Below the pieces are notes generated by a model. The model had not been told where the DNA came from and did no database searches. It saw only the letters and a list, made by a program, of their open reading frames with translations. From assembly GCA_900546145.1 (NCBI GenBank), contig URBN01000020.1, forward strand, positions 1 through 37,608: a stretch of 37,608 nucleotides of DNA, written 5' to 3'. This DNA is from an uncultured Desulfovibrio sp. GTDB lineage: Bacteria > Desulfobacterota > Desulfovibrionia > Desulfovibrionales > Desulfovibrionaceae. Position 1 is the stretch's first letter, and each line of letters opens with the position of its first letter. This document shows positions 1 to 7,950 of the stretch, piece after piece. The translations under genes and the position numbers were made by a program.

Positions 1-1
1 G

Positions 2-1027
2 CGCATCACCAACTCAACGAAGCAGGCGGAGGCGGCCGGCGTGTCCCTCTCCGGCCAGGTGGGCAGCACGGTTTCTTCCCGCACCGCCGATTCCCAGACG
101 GCCCAGACCGCCACAAGCCGCCTCTCCTATGACACCTGGAAGGAGATACTCGAGAACGTGCGCATTCTTCTCTCGCCAAAGGGCCGCGCCACAGGCTCCC
201 TCTCGGCCGGCACCATAACCGTGCATGACCGGCCTGAAAACATCCGCAAGGTGTCCCGCTACATCGCCGGAGTGAACGAGAGCTACTCGCGCCAGGTGGC
301 TCTCAGGGTCAATGTCTATTCCCTCGAGACAAACAGAAACTCCCAGGCGGGCATCGACGTGCAGGCGCTCTTCAGCAGGGATGCCGGCGCCGGCGTGAGT
401 GTGGTGGCCGGCGCGCTCTCCCTGGCCGCGGGATCCGCGGACACCACCTCGGCGGCCATAGTCAAAGGCGATCTCAAGGGTTCCGCCGGGATCCTGAAGG
501 CGCTCGGCGCCTGGGGAAAGGCTACTCAGATCACGAGCGGCGGACTCGTGGTGCGCAACAATGTGCCGGCTCCGCTTCAGGCCATACGCAAGGTGGGCTA
601 CCTGGCCGGCATCTCTTCCCAGACCACGGACTACGGGCAGACCACCACGGTGACGCCCGGGGAGGTGAGCACGGGCTTCTCCATGACCATCCTGCCCCAC
701 ATCCTGGACGGCCGCCGCGTGTCCCTCTCCTGCTCGGTCACCCTCTCCTCCCTCGAGTCCCTGCGCGAGTACACGGCCGGCACAGCGAAGGTCCAGCTCC
801 CCCAGACAGCGAGCCGTGCCTTCAGCCAGTCGGCCACGCTCCATATGGGGCAGACCCTCGTTCTGGCAGGTTACCAGCAGACCGGACAGGACAGCGCCGG
901 TTCCGCGGGCCTCTTCCGCTTCTCCCGCACGGGCGACGAATCCCGCACGCTGCTCATCATTACCATAGGCGTGGAAAACGCGGCCCCCGAACTCGCCGGC
1001 CTCGGAGCTGCGGGAGGACAGCCGTGA
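2..1027 (+). CDS. pilN: Type IVb pilus secretin PilN, 5'-truncated
   Basis: C-terminal part of an outer-membrane secretin, the gated ring through which a type IVb pilus leaves the cell. The reading frame is open to the first base of the window, so the GTG at 41 is an internal valine and the true start lies upstream. The N-terminal half shows a secretin ring-building module (around AGTITVHDRPENIRKVSRYI). The C-terminal half shows the secretin core: LRVNVYSLETNRNSQAGIDV, then TPGEVSTGFSMTILPHI, and near the end QSATLHMGQTLVLAGYQQ, a typical lip and barrel signature. pilO, pilP, pilQ and pilR follow in the order known from the R64 thin pilus, which supports PilN rather than a type II secretion secretin. 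The lipoprotein signal expected at the N-terminus is outside the window. Confidence 0.85.
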   Translation, partial: RITNSTKQAEAAGVSLSGQVGSTVSSRTADSQTAQTATSRLSYDTWKEILENVRILLSPKGRATGSLSAGTITVHDRPENIRKVSRYIAGVNESYSRQVALRVNVYSLETNRNSQAGIDVQALFSRDAGAGVSVVAGALSLAAGSADTTSAAIVKGDLKGSAGILKALGAWGKATQITSGGLVVRNNVPAPLQAIRKVGYLAGISSQTTDYGQTTTVTPGEVSTGFSMTILPHILDGRRVSLSCSVTLSSLESLREYTAGTAKVQLPQTASRAFSQSATLHMGQTLVLAGYQQTGQDSAGSAGLFRFSRTGDESRTLLIITIGVENAAPELAGLGAAGGQP

Positions 1028-1079
1028 TCGCCATTCCCCTCCCTGAAAAATTCCCGCGCCCGGTGCCGCGCGTAACGCC

Positions 1080-2369
1080 ATGACGGGAAAAATTCTTTTC
1101 CTGGGCGGCCGCCCCTGGCGCGCGGGCTTTGACTGGACCGCGCCGGGGCCAGCCCCTTCCGTTTCCGCGGTCCGCAGGGAAGCCGCGCTCCGCGGCGCGG
1201 ACACCGTCGTTTTCCTGGGGCCCCGCGGATCCCGTCAGACGGGCTGCGCCGCGGCCGGCGAAGGACTCGCCCCCTCCCTCGCGGCTGCCCTCTGTCACGC
1301 TCTTTCCGGGGAAAAGGGCGTTCTCCTCTCTCTCTGTCTGAAAGACGTCAGCGGCGCCCCCTTCTGGTGGGTGCTCGGCCTGCTCGGCGGCGCCGTGGCG
1401 CCGGGATCCGGCGACCAGGTCCACGCCACGGAGGAGGACGCCGGCCAGGCGGCTGTACGGCTCGCCCGGCTCGCGGGCGGCAGGGACGCCTTTTCCCTGC
1501 GCGCCGCTTCCTCTGAGCCCGGAGAGTCGGCGGAGCTCCTCACGCGCCTTCTCACGCGGGGCGGCATGCCCGGACGCGCGGCCCGCTTCGCCTGGCGCTG
1601 CCGGCCCGTGCGCTCCCTGCGCTCCCCTCTCCGCATCTTCCTGGAGTCCGTCCTCTTCTGCGCGGCATGCGGCTTCTTCCTGCCGCCGGCCCTGTCCTCC
1701 CTCATGGAACGGATGGACGCGCTCACGGGAAAGGGAAGTTCCGGCGGCCTGGCGCGCCAGGCCGGGGAACACCCTGAGTCAGTCTTTCCTCCGGCATGGA
1801 CCTCACTCCCGGAAACGGCGTCCGCGGGCCGTTCCTGCCTCGCCGGCATCTACGAAGCGCCGCGCGAGCTCTCGGGCTGGATCTTCCGCAGCGGCGCGTG
1901 CCGTCCGCGGTCAGTGTCCGGCGGGGAAGGCGGTGTGACCCTGCTCCTCACTTACGCCCGCACTGCGGCCTCAAGCTATACGGGGCTCCCCAAAGACGCG
2001 TCTTTCCAGGATGCGCGTCCCTCGGAAATGACGCGCAGGGTGACGCTCTCCGCTGCGCCGGGTCCGGGGCCTGACGCCTGGAAAACCTTTCTCACGAAAA
2101 AGGACGCTTCCGCCCGCTTCCTCGATCTGCTGCAGCGCGCGAAGGCCCGCGGCGGCGTGCGTTTCAGGGAACCCGCGAAACTGACGGATAAAGACGGCGC
2201 GGTCATAGTCTGCCCGTGGGCGGAGGGCGCCTGGAATATATCCGGCCTGCAGGGAGACAGCCTCCGGGACGTCCTTGACGCGCTCCGGAACCTGCCCGGC
2301 TTTTTCCTGACCGGACTCACTGTACAGGGCGGCAGCTGGACCGCCAGAGGAGACGCCTATGCCCGATGA
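1080..2369 (+). CDS. pilO: Type IVb pilus accessory protein PilO
   Basis: A 429-aa inner-membrane protein of the PilO2/pilin accessory family, thought to be part of the platform linking PilQ and PilR to the secretin. The first ~180 residues form a cytoplasmic domain beginning GKILFLGGRPWRAGFDW. A single hydrophobic segment lies at about residues 185-208 (IFLESVLFCAACGFFLPPA), followed by a periplasmic part of about 220 residues. The C-terminus (RDVLDALRNLPGFFLTGLTV) resembles the small alpha/beta fold of pilus alignment proteins. The gene starts 52 bp after pilN and overlaps pilP by 11 bp. No clear ribosome binding site precedes the ATG, so translation may be coupled or the start may differ. 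Sequence conservation in this family is low; the assignment rests partly on gene order. Confidence 0.75.
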   Translation: MTGKILFLGGRPWRAGFDWTAPGPAPSVSAVRREAALRGADTVVFLGPRGSRQTGCAAAGEGLAPSLAAALCHALSGEKGVLLSLCLKDVSGAPFWWVLGLLGGAVAPGSGDQVHATEEDAGQAAVRLARLAGGRDAFSLRAASSEPGESAELLTRLLTRGGMPGRAARFAWRCRPVRSLRSPLRIFLESVLFCAACGFFLPPALSSLMERMDALTGKGSSGGLARQAGEHPESVFPPAWTSLPETASAGRSCLAGIYEAPRELSGWIFRSGACRPRSVSGGEGGVTLLLTYARTAASSYTGLPKDASFQDARPSEMTRRVTLSAAPGPGPDAWKTFLTKKDASARFLDLLQRAKARGGVRFREPAKLTDKDGAVIVCPWAEGAWNISGLQGDSLRDVLDALRNLPGFFLTGLTVQGGSWTARGDAYAR

Positions 2370-3123
2370 TACCAGGGAACCCGCTTTCCCTGACGAGAAC
2401 AGAAACGCCATGGAGGAAAGCTCCGAAAACGGCGTGGACGATCTGGCCCGCCTTTTCGGGGGCTCTCCGGAAGGCGGGGAAAAAACTTTTTCCCGGCCGG
2501 CCCGATCCCGGCCTGGCAGACGCGCCCTGGCCATAACCACCTGCCTCGCCGTCCCGCTCACAGCCTGCGTCTGCGGCGCCGCCTTCTTTCTGCAGGAAGA
2601 CCCGGCTCCGGGATACGAAGCCGCCGGGGCTCCCGCTCCCGCGCCGCGCGTTCACAGGAAGCCGGAAGCTCCTGCTGCGAAGGAGAGTGCCGGCGCAGCC
2701 GCGGCTGATGCCGGAAGGCCCGCCGCGCAGCCGGGATCTCTCGGGGAGAACGCGAAGCTCATGAACGAGCTCGAGGCGATGCGGCTCAGGACGCGCATCG
2801 CCCGTGAGGAAGCCGAGTATCTGAAAGCGAAGCAGGCAGCCGATGCGGTGAGAAACGGAACAGGCACGAAGCCCGCGGAAAGCCGTCCCCCCGCACAGGC
2901 CCCGGCCAGCCGTGAGGAAAAAGCCCCCCGGCTGACCGGAAGGGACGTCATCATTTCCGTACAGGGCGCGGGGGACAGTCTGTGGGCCCTCGCGCGCACC
3001 GCGGAAGGCCGCATTGTCACCCTCAGGCCGGGCAGTCCCTTCGCCTGCGGCAGGGTAAGCGCCGTGACCCGCCAGGGCGTGCGCGTGCGCTGCCAGGGCT
3101 CCACGCTTTTCATTTCATTCTGA
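2359..3123 (+). CDS. pilP: Type IVb pilus biogenesis protein PilP
   Basis: A 254-aa bitopic inner-membrane protein. The cytoplasmic N-terminus is about 53 residues, followed by one membrane segment (about 54-78, ALAITTCLAVPLTACVCGAA) and a long Ala/Pro-rich stretch. A predicted coiled coil lies at about 130-165 (ELEAMRLRTRIAREEAEYLK). A compact C-terminal beta domain of about 60 residues starts at RDVIISVQG and ends STLFISF. The layout matches PilP of R64-type systems, where the C-terminal domain is thought to contact the secretin. The start has a strong AGGAG upstream, inside the end of pilO, so the two genes are translationally linked. pilQ begins 10 bp after its stop. Confidence 0.75.
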   Translation: MPDDTREPAFPDENRNAMEESSENGVDDLARLFGGSPEGGEKTFSRPARSRPGRRALAITTCLAVPLTACVCGAAFFLQEDPAPGYEAAGAPAPAPRVHRKPEAPAAKESAGAAAADAGRPAAQPGSLGENAKLMNELEAMRLRTRIAREEAEYLKAKQAADAVRNGTGTKPAESRPPAQAPASREEKAPRLTGRDVIISVQGAGDSLWALARTAEGRIVTLRPGSPFACGRVSAVTRQGVRVRCQGSTLFISF

Positions 3124-3133
3124 GGAGAGAAGC

Positions 3134-4696
3134 ATGCCGGATACCGGAAACGATCAGACCCTGCGCCTGCGGCTTGCGGAACTTATGGCCGGACTCAGCG
3201 GGCCGGTCCGGGAAAAAATACGCCTTTCGCCGGACAGAAGCGTCCTGGACTATTCCCGCGAAATCGCCGGGAACCTGCCCTTCATGGCCCTCGCCTCCTT
3301 TCTGCAGGAAAACTGCGGGACGCGCGCCGTGCCGCATCCGGCGGCCGAGTTCGCCCTGCGCTTCGCCGGACGCGGCGGGGAGACGGAGACAGGGCGCACG
3401 GAGGTGCAGCGGAGGCTCGTGAGCCTTCTCGCTGAAGCCGGAAAAAGCGGAGCCTCGGACGTGCATATCGCTGATATGGGCGCCTACGGCCTCGTGCGCT
3501 TCCGCGTGCGCGGCGAGATGCGCCCGGCCGCCGAAATCTCCGGCACCCTTGCGAGGCGTTTAATCGCCGTCGCCTTCAACGGCCTCGGCCAGCAGAACGG
3601 AACGCCGGGCTTTTCGCAGGCCTCCCGCCAGGACGCGCGCATCGTAAGCCGTTCCGTCCTGCCGCCAAACGTCCATTCCGTGCGCCTGCACGCGGAGCCG
3701 ATCCAGTCCGACACCGCGGCCAGGGGCACCCTCCTCGCCATGCGCCTCCTCACCGGAGCGGACGGCGTCTCGGGCAGTCTCGGGGAGCGCCTTGCCGCGC
3801 TCGGCTATTCTGAAAAACAGTGCCGCCTCATGGCCTCCCTCGCGGAATCACGCGGCCTCACCCTCCTCGCCGGCCCCACGGGGCACGGCAAATCCACAAC
3901 CCTGCGCCACGTCATGGAGTCCATGGTCATCTCCCGTCCAGACCAGAGCTACCTCTCCGTCGAGGATCCTCCGGAATACCCCATGGCCGGCGTCAGGCAG
4001 ATTCAGGTGCCTACGTCCGGAGGAGACAGGGCCTCGGCCTACGCCGACGCCATAGCCGGTGCCATGCGCTGCGACCCCGATGTCATCATGATTGGCGAGA
4101 TTCGCTGGCCCGCTGCCGCAGCCGCCGCGCTCGACGCGGCGCTGACCGGCCACGCCGTGTGGACCACCGTGCACGCGGCCAGCGCCTTTGCCATTGCCCG
4201 CCGCCTCACGGGCATGCTCACGTCAGCCGGCGTCCCCGATCCCAGGGAAACCCTCTTCGGACAGGGCGTCTGCGCCGGACTCATCTGCCAGCGCCTCATG
4301 CCCCTGAACTGCCCCAGCTGCAGCCTGCCGCTCTCCTCCCTGACAGGGGAAGCGCGGCGCCGGCTTCTTCCGAAAGAACTTGAAGCATTCCTCGAAGGCG
4401 CCCTCGGCCCCTCCGCCATGGGCGGCGTGCGCCTGCGCAGTCCTGACGGCTGCCCGGCCTGCGGGGGACAGGGCATCCTCTCCCGCGCGGCAGCGGCCGA
4501 GATCGTCGACTGCCGCGGCGAAGTGGGCAGGCTCCTCTCCAGGGGAGAGGACGGGGCAGCCAGGGCGCTCTGGGAACGGGACGGCGGCGTCACCATAGCC
4601 GGCCGCTGCCTCGGGCTCATCGCGGAGGGACGTCTCGATCCCGTCACCTACGTACACAGGCTGGGCGGCCTGTCAGCTCCGGATGCGTTCATATAA
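3134..4696 (+). CDS. pilQ: Type IVb pilus assembly ATPase PilQ
   Basis: A 520-aa cytoplasmic ATPase of the GspE/PulE secretion family that powers pilus extension. Visible motifs are Walker A GPTGHGKST (about 247-255), the Asp box YLSVEDPPEYPM (about 273-284), Walker B DPDVIMIGEIR (about 314-324) and the His box TGHAVWTTVHA (about 338-348). A Cys pair CPSC near 393-396 and a second CPAC about 60 residues later form the tetracysteine zinc site found in GspE-like ATPases. The N-terminal ~95 residues are a less conserved helical domain. A GAGGAGA ribosome binding site sits just before the ATG. Gene order pilN-O-P-Q-R identifies it as PilQ of the R64 type, not the unrelated PilQ secretin of type IVa pili. 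Confidence 0.93.
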   Translation: MPDTGNDQTLRLRLAELMAGLSGPVREKIRLSPDRSVLDYSREIAGNLPFMALASFLQENCGTRAVPHPAAEFALRFAGRGGETETGRTEVQRRLVSLLAEAGKSGASDVHIADMGAYGLVRFRVRGEMRPAAEISGTLARRLIAVAFNGLGQQNGTPGFSQASRQDARIVSRSVLPPNVHSVRLHAEPIQSDTAARGTLLAMRLLTGADGVSGSLGERLAALGYSEKQCRLMASLAESRGLTLLAGPTGHGKSTTLRHVMESMVISRPDQSYLSVEDPPEYPMAGVRQIQVPTSGGDRASAYADAIAGAMRCDPDVIMIGEIRWPAAAAAALDAALTGHAVWTTVHAASAFAIARRLTGMLTSAGVPDPRETLFGQGVCAGLICQRLMPLNCPSCSLPLSSLTGEARRRLLPKELEAFLEGALGPSAMGGVRLRSPDGCPACGGQGILSRAAAAEIVDCRGEVGRLLSRGEDGAARALWERDGGVTIAGRCLGLIAEGRLDPVTYVHRLGGLSAPDAFI

Positions 4697-4725
4697 CAGG
4701 CTGTTTTTACGTAATAAACAATACA

Positions 4726-4838
4726 TTTTTAAAGTAAAACTTTATAATTCAGGAAGACCTCCGGTGGCCATGGCGGGAGCGGAACGCATCCCTGCTCTGC
4801 GGCGTCCTGCGGTATTTCTTCACGCAATACTTTAAAAA
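4726..4838. repeat. 113-bp segment bounded by 11-bp inverted repeats between pilQ and pilR
   Basis: The 162-bp gap between pilQ and pilR begins with an A+T-rich stretch unlike the neighbouring genes. TTTTTAAAGTA at 4726-4736 and its exact reverse complement TACTTTAAAAA at 4828-4838 bound a 113-bp segment. No target-site duplication is evident. The sequence between the repeats is G+C-rich and contains no complete gene, though one plus-strand frame (from about 4743) stays open across it into pilR. It may be a small non-autonomous element or a remnant, or chance in an A+T-rich spacer. Confidence 0.4.
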
Positions 4839-4858
4839 CCTGCCCGAATGGAGGAACC

Positions 4859-5917
4859 ATGTCCCTTCTTTCCGAATACGCCCTGCGCCGGGCTTTCCGC
4901 CCGTCCGTGCGGGCAAAACTGTGGAGGCGTCTCGCAGCCAGGGCGGCGCTCGGGCTCCCCGTGTGGGACGCCGTCGAAGACGCGCGCAGACGGGCTGAGG
5001 GGAAGAATCCCGGCTTCGCCAGGGCCTGCGGCAGGCTTCTCCTGGCCCGCGACTCCGGGCTCGGCCTCGCTGACGGGCTGGGCGGCCTCGGCGCTCCGGG
5101 CGAAGGGCTGCTTCTCGCAGCCGGCGAAGACGCGGGCCGTACGGCCGAAGGCCTCTCCCTCGCGGCGGAGCTTCTTGAGACACGGGGACGCGTGGCGAAG
5201 GAGGTGAAATCCGGGCTCGCCTATCCCGTGTTCCTGGTTCTGCTCTCCGTCATCGTGCTTGTCCTGACCTCAAGGCTCATAGTCCCCCAGCTGGCCGCAG
5301 TGCTGGATCCGGAGTCGTGGACCGGCGCCGCAGCGTGGCTCTACGCGCTCTCCGGCTTCCTGAACTCGTCCCGCGGCCTTTTCCTGGGGCTCGTCCTCAT
5401 CCTGCTCGCCGTCCTCACCGTGACAGGGCTCGGCACCTGGACCGGCCCTCTCAGACAGCGCCTCGATGCCTTCGGCCCCTGGAAGCTGCACGCCCTCTCC
5501 GAGGGATCGGCCTTTCTCTTCACGCTGGCCACGCTGTCCATGGCGGGCGTGCAGACGCGCGTGGTGCTCGAAACCTGCCTTGCCTCCCCCTCTTCCTCGC
5601 CCTGGCTCAGGGAACGCCTCAGAGGCGTCCTGCGCGTCTACGGAAGCGGCACGAACCTGGGGGACGCCCTGGCCGGCGCCGGGCCGTCCTTCCTGCCTGA
5701 AGAGGCCATCGAGGATCTGCGCGCCCTGGACGGGCTGGACGGCTGCGGGGAGCGTCTTCTTGAGACGGCGCGCGCGGAGATCCGGGAAGGCACGGAACGC
5801 GTTCACGATTCCATGCGGGCGCTCGGCACGTTCCTGCTCCTTCTCGTTTTCGGTCTCGTCCTGCTCATTCTGGCTGGCGTCTTTTCCTTTCAGCAGCAGT
5901 TCGCGTCCTCGGTGTAG
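4859..5917 (+). CDS. pilR: Type IVb pilus inner-membrane platform protein PilR
   Basis: A 352-aa polytopic protein of the GspF/PilC family that forms the inner-membrane platform driven by PilQ. Two T2SSF-like cytoplasmic helical domains (about 25-115 and 205-310) alternate with membrane segments. These are LAYPVFLVLLSVIVLVLTSR (about 120-142), GLFLGLVLILLAVLTVTG (about 172-190) and TFLLLLVFGLVLLILAGVF (about 324-343). The phrase GYPVFL/AYPVFL at the first membrane entry is typical. GGAGGAACC precedes the ATG directly. Unlike the tight spacing elsewhere in the operon, 162 bp separate it from pilQ, and the next gene is convergent with only 6 bp between. No terminator is visible between them. 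Confidence 0.88.
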   Translation: MSLLSEYALRRAFRPSVRAKLWRRLAARAALGLPVWDAVEDARRRAEGKNPGFARACGRLLLARDSGLGLADGLGGLGAPGEGLLLAAGEDAGRTAEGLSLAAELLETRGRVAKEVKSGLAYPVFLVLLSVIVLVLTSRLIVPQLAAVLDPESWTGAAAWLYALSGFLNSSRGLFLGLVLILLAVLTVTGLGTWTGPLRQRLDAFGPWKLHALSEGSAFLFTLATLSMAGVQTRVVLETCLASPSSSPWLRERLRGVLRVYGSGTNLGDALAGAGPSFLPEEAIEDLRALDGLDGCGERLLETARAEIREGTERVHDSMRALGTFLLLLVFGLVLLILAGVFSFQQQFASSV

Positions 5918-5923
5918 CCCGTC

Positions 5924-7075
5924 CTACCTGCGGCCCTTCAGGAGGAAGAACGTCCAGGGGATCAGCGCAAAGCAGAGGACAAAGGGAAGAAGAAGCGCAT
6001 CGGCAAGGCCCACGAGCTTGGCGATGCCGCCGAGGAGCGGCGGGAAAAGGAGAAGCGAGCTGTAGGCCAGAACGGAGACAGCAGAGCTCGCCCGCTCGAG
6101 GCTTATGCCGGGACACCTGCCCGCCTGGCTGAAGAAAATGGGCCCCACGGGCGAGATGCCGGCGCCGAGAATGGCGTACCCGGCCAGGCAGATCAGGGGA
6201 TTCCCCGCGAAAAGCGCCACGGCGAGCCCGCAGAAGGCTATGGCCGAGCCCGCCACGGACAGGGTCCGGTCCCCGAAACGTGCGCGCATTCTGTCCCCGA
6301 AGAGGCGGCACACGGCCGCGGCGGACCCATACGCGCCATACGCCAGGGCCGCTGTCTTCTCGTCCGCGCCCTTGACGGTGAAGAGGTAGAGGCTGCCCCA
6401 GTCCCCTGACGATCCCTCCACGGCCTCGATGAGAAGATACCCGAGGCCGCACCCTATGACGAAAAGCGGTATGCGCCCGCTCTCCTTCGCCCCGCCTTTC
6501 CCGGCCGGACTCTCATCTTCGTGCTGCAGGGAGCGGCAGGCTGGCAGAAACAGGAGAAAAAAGAGTGCGGCGAAGAAGGCCACGTTCGGAAGCGGAGGAA
6601 GGGACAGGGAAGAAAACGCACTGCCCGACGCGGATCCGAGGAAGATGCCGAAGCCGTAGAAGGCATGCAGAAAGGACATGCTCGGCCGGCTGAAATGCTT
6701 TTCTATGAGCATGCCCTGCGTGTTCACGCACGCGTCCAGCATGCCCATGAAAAAGCCGAATATCCCGACGCCGATAGCCAGCTGCCACACGTTCACCGCG
6801 AACACGGCCCCGAGCAGGGAAACGACCATGAGCGCGGCGCTCCAGCGGCAGAGCCGCCCCGACCCGAAACGCCGCAGGGCACAGGCGCTTCCCAGAAGCG
6901 CCGCGAATCCGCACAGGCCCATGGACAGGATGATCAGGCCCACCTCAGCCTCATCTGCGCCCACCTGGGCCTTGAGGGCCGGCATGCGCGAGAGAAGAAT
7001 GGCGTAGAAAATCGTTGAAGCAGTGAAAAAGAAGGAAACGGCCAGACGGGCCTTTGTGTATTCGGAAATTTTCAT
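5924..7075 (-). CDS. Major facilitator superfamily transporter (YbjJ-like)
   Basis: A 383-aa inner-membrane protein with about 12 hydrophobic segments over its whole length, the usual layout of a 12-helix MFS permease. Between helices 1 and 2 it carries LLSRMPALKAQVGADEAEVG, which resembles the loop seen in YbjJ-type transporters of E. coli. The substrate cannot be read from the sequence. A second, clearly related transporter lies at 7949-9103 on the same strand, with the same SRMPALKAQ motif, the same AALAYG segment and a similar C-terminal IPWT motif. The two are probably old paralogues. The gene is convergent with pilR and interrupts the usual pilR-pilS order. Confidence 0.85.
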   Translation of the reverse strand: MKISEYTKARLAVSFFFTASTIFYAILLSRMPALKAQVGADEAEVGLIILSMGLCGFAALLGSACALRRFGSGRLCRWSAALMVVSLLGAVFAVNVWQLAIGVGIFGFFMGMLDACVNTQGMLIEKHFSRPSMSFLHAFYGFGIFLGSASGSAFSSLSLPPLPNVAFFAALFFLLFLPACRSLQHEDESPAGKGGAKESGRIPLFVIGCGLGYLLIEAVEGSSGDWGSLYLFTVKGADEKTAALAYGAYGSAAAVCRLFGDRMRARFGDRTLSVAGSAIAFCGLAVALFAGNPLICLAGYAILGAGISPVGPIFFSQAGRCPGISLERASSAVSVLAYSSLLLFPPLLGGIAKLVGLADALLLPFVLCFALIPWTFFLLKGRR

Positions 7076-7397
7076 GATGGATACGGGCTGGATGTTACTG
7101 AATAGAGGACTATAGCCCGGCCGGCCCCGGCGGGCAACACAGGCGCAGAAAAGCCGGAAGCGTCAGCCGACACCGGATGCCCCGTATTCCCGCCCGGCAT
7201 CTTCTCCGTCATGCAGACACCGCAGCCTGCCGGATCCCGGTTTGATCGGTATTCATAAATGTTATAAATAAAAAAACATCGATTTCCGGGACAGACCGGA
7301 CGGGCTTTCCGCTCTCACGGCACCGCCGGGACAGCCGTCCGCCCCAGGGGCATCACGGGAAGAGGAATAACGGGAAAAAAAACAAAGGAGTAACTAT
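7076..7397. promoter_or_regulatory. Divergent intergenic region with probable promoters
   Basis: This 322-bp gap holds no credible gene. It separates a leftward transporter gene from the rightward SnoaL-like gene and must carry both promoters. An A+T-rich island at about 7250-7275 (TTCATAAATGTTATAAATA) is the likely plus-strand promoter core, with TTGATC at 7242-7247 as a weak -35. The ribosome binding site AAAGGAG ends 7 bp before the ATG at 7398. Spacing of the promoter boxes is not ideal, so the assignment is tentative. Confidence 0.35.
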
Positions 7398-7868
7398 ATG
7401 AAAGCAAAGAAAACGGTACTGGCTTTTATGGCGGGACTGAGCCTTATGGCAGCCTCCACTGCCTGCCCGGCGCTGGCGGCAGATAACATGCCGTCTTTTA
7501 AGAATAACAGGCAGATGGTGGAATATTTCTGGAATGAGATTTTCAACAAACACAATACTGCCGTGATCGACAGCCTGACGTCCCCGAAATACATTCAGCA
7601 CAGCCCCGGCTTCGCCGATGGCCGTGAGGCGTTTAAGACCGGCGTCCAGGGATTCCTCAAAGAATTCCCGGAAAGCAGGGCGGTCATCAAACATATCGGC
7701 GCTGACGGCGATCTCGTGTTCATCCACAATCACATCACGCTGAAAGATGGCGACCGCGGTCAGGCTGCTGTCGATATCTTCCGCGTCAAAGACGGCAAAA
7801 TCGCGGAGCACTGGGATGTCATCCAGGATATCCCGGAAAAAGCCGAAAACAACAATACCATGTTCTAA
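7398..7868 (+). CDS. Exported SnoaL-like (NTF2-fold) protein
   Basis: A 156-aa protein with a clear Sec signal peptide: basic start MKAKK, a hydrophobic core and an ALA-A cleavage site near residue 27. The mature part (about 129 aa) has the SnoaL/NTF2-fold pattern: YFWNEIFNKHNTAVIDSL, YIQHSPGFADGREAFKTG and VFIHNHITLKDGD. It ends DIFRVKDGKIAEHWDVIQDI, which is highly typical of the family COG4922 (predicted aldol-condensation type enzymes). The conserved His and Asp residues line the usual pocket, but a substrate cannot be inferred. The protein is probably periplasmic. It stands alone with its own ribosome binding site and a strong terminator, between two related transporters that face the other way. 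Confidence 0.85.
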   Translation: MKAKKTVLAFMAGLSLMAASTACPALAADNMPSFKNNRQMVEYFWNEIFNKHNTAVIDSLTSPKYIQHSPGFADGREAFKTGVQGFLKEFPESRAVIKHIGADGDLVFIHNHITLKDGDRGQAAVDIFRVKDGKIAEHWDVIQDIPEKAENNNTMF

Positions 7869-7920
7869 GCTGCACGGGGATAACGGCCTGAGCGGCCTCC
7901 TCTGCGTATGAAGCACAGAC

Positions 7921-7950
7921 GGCCGGGAGAATGCCTCCCGGCCTTTTTTT
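7921..7950 (+). terminator. Rho-independent terminator of the SnoaL-like gene
   Basis: GGCCGGGAG (7921-7929) pairs exactly with CTCCCGGCC (7935-7943) across a 5-nt loop and is followed by seven T. It lies 52 bp after the stop at 7868. The last T overlaps the stop codon of the convergent transporter gene. Confidence 0.9.

Noticed and set aside
14..1204. Long minus-strand open frame opposite pilN
   Set aside because: Low-complexity Arg/Gly/Ala composition typical of a shadow frame in G+C-rich DNA; the plus frame encodes a clear secretin.
4743..4858. Plus-strand frame across the pilQ-pilR gap that reads like a protein fragment (FFTQYFKNLPEW)
   Set aside because: No start codon or ribosome binding site, too short, and it runs out of frame into pilR; at most a remnant.
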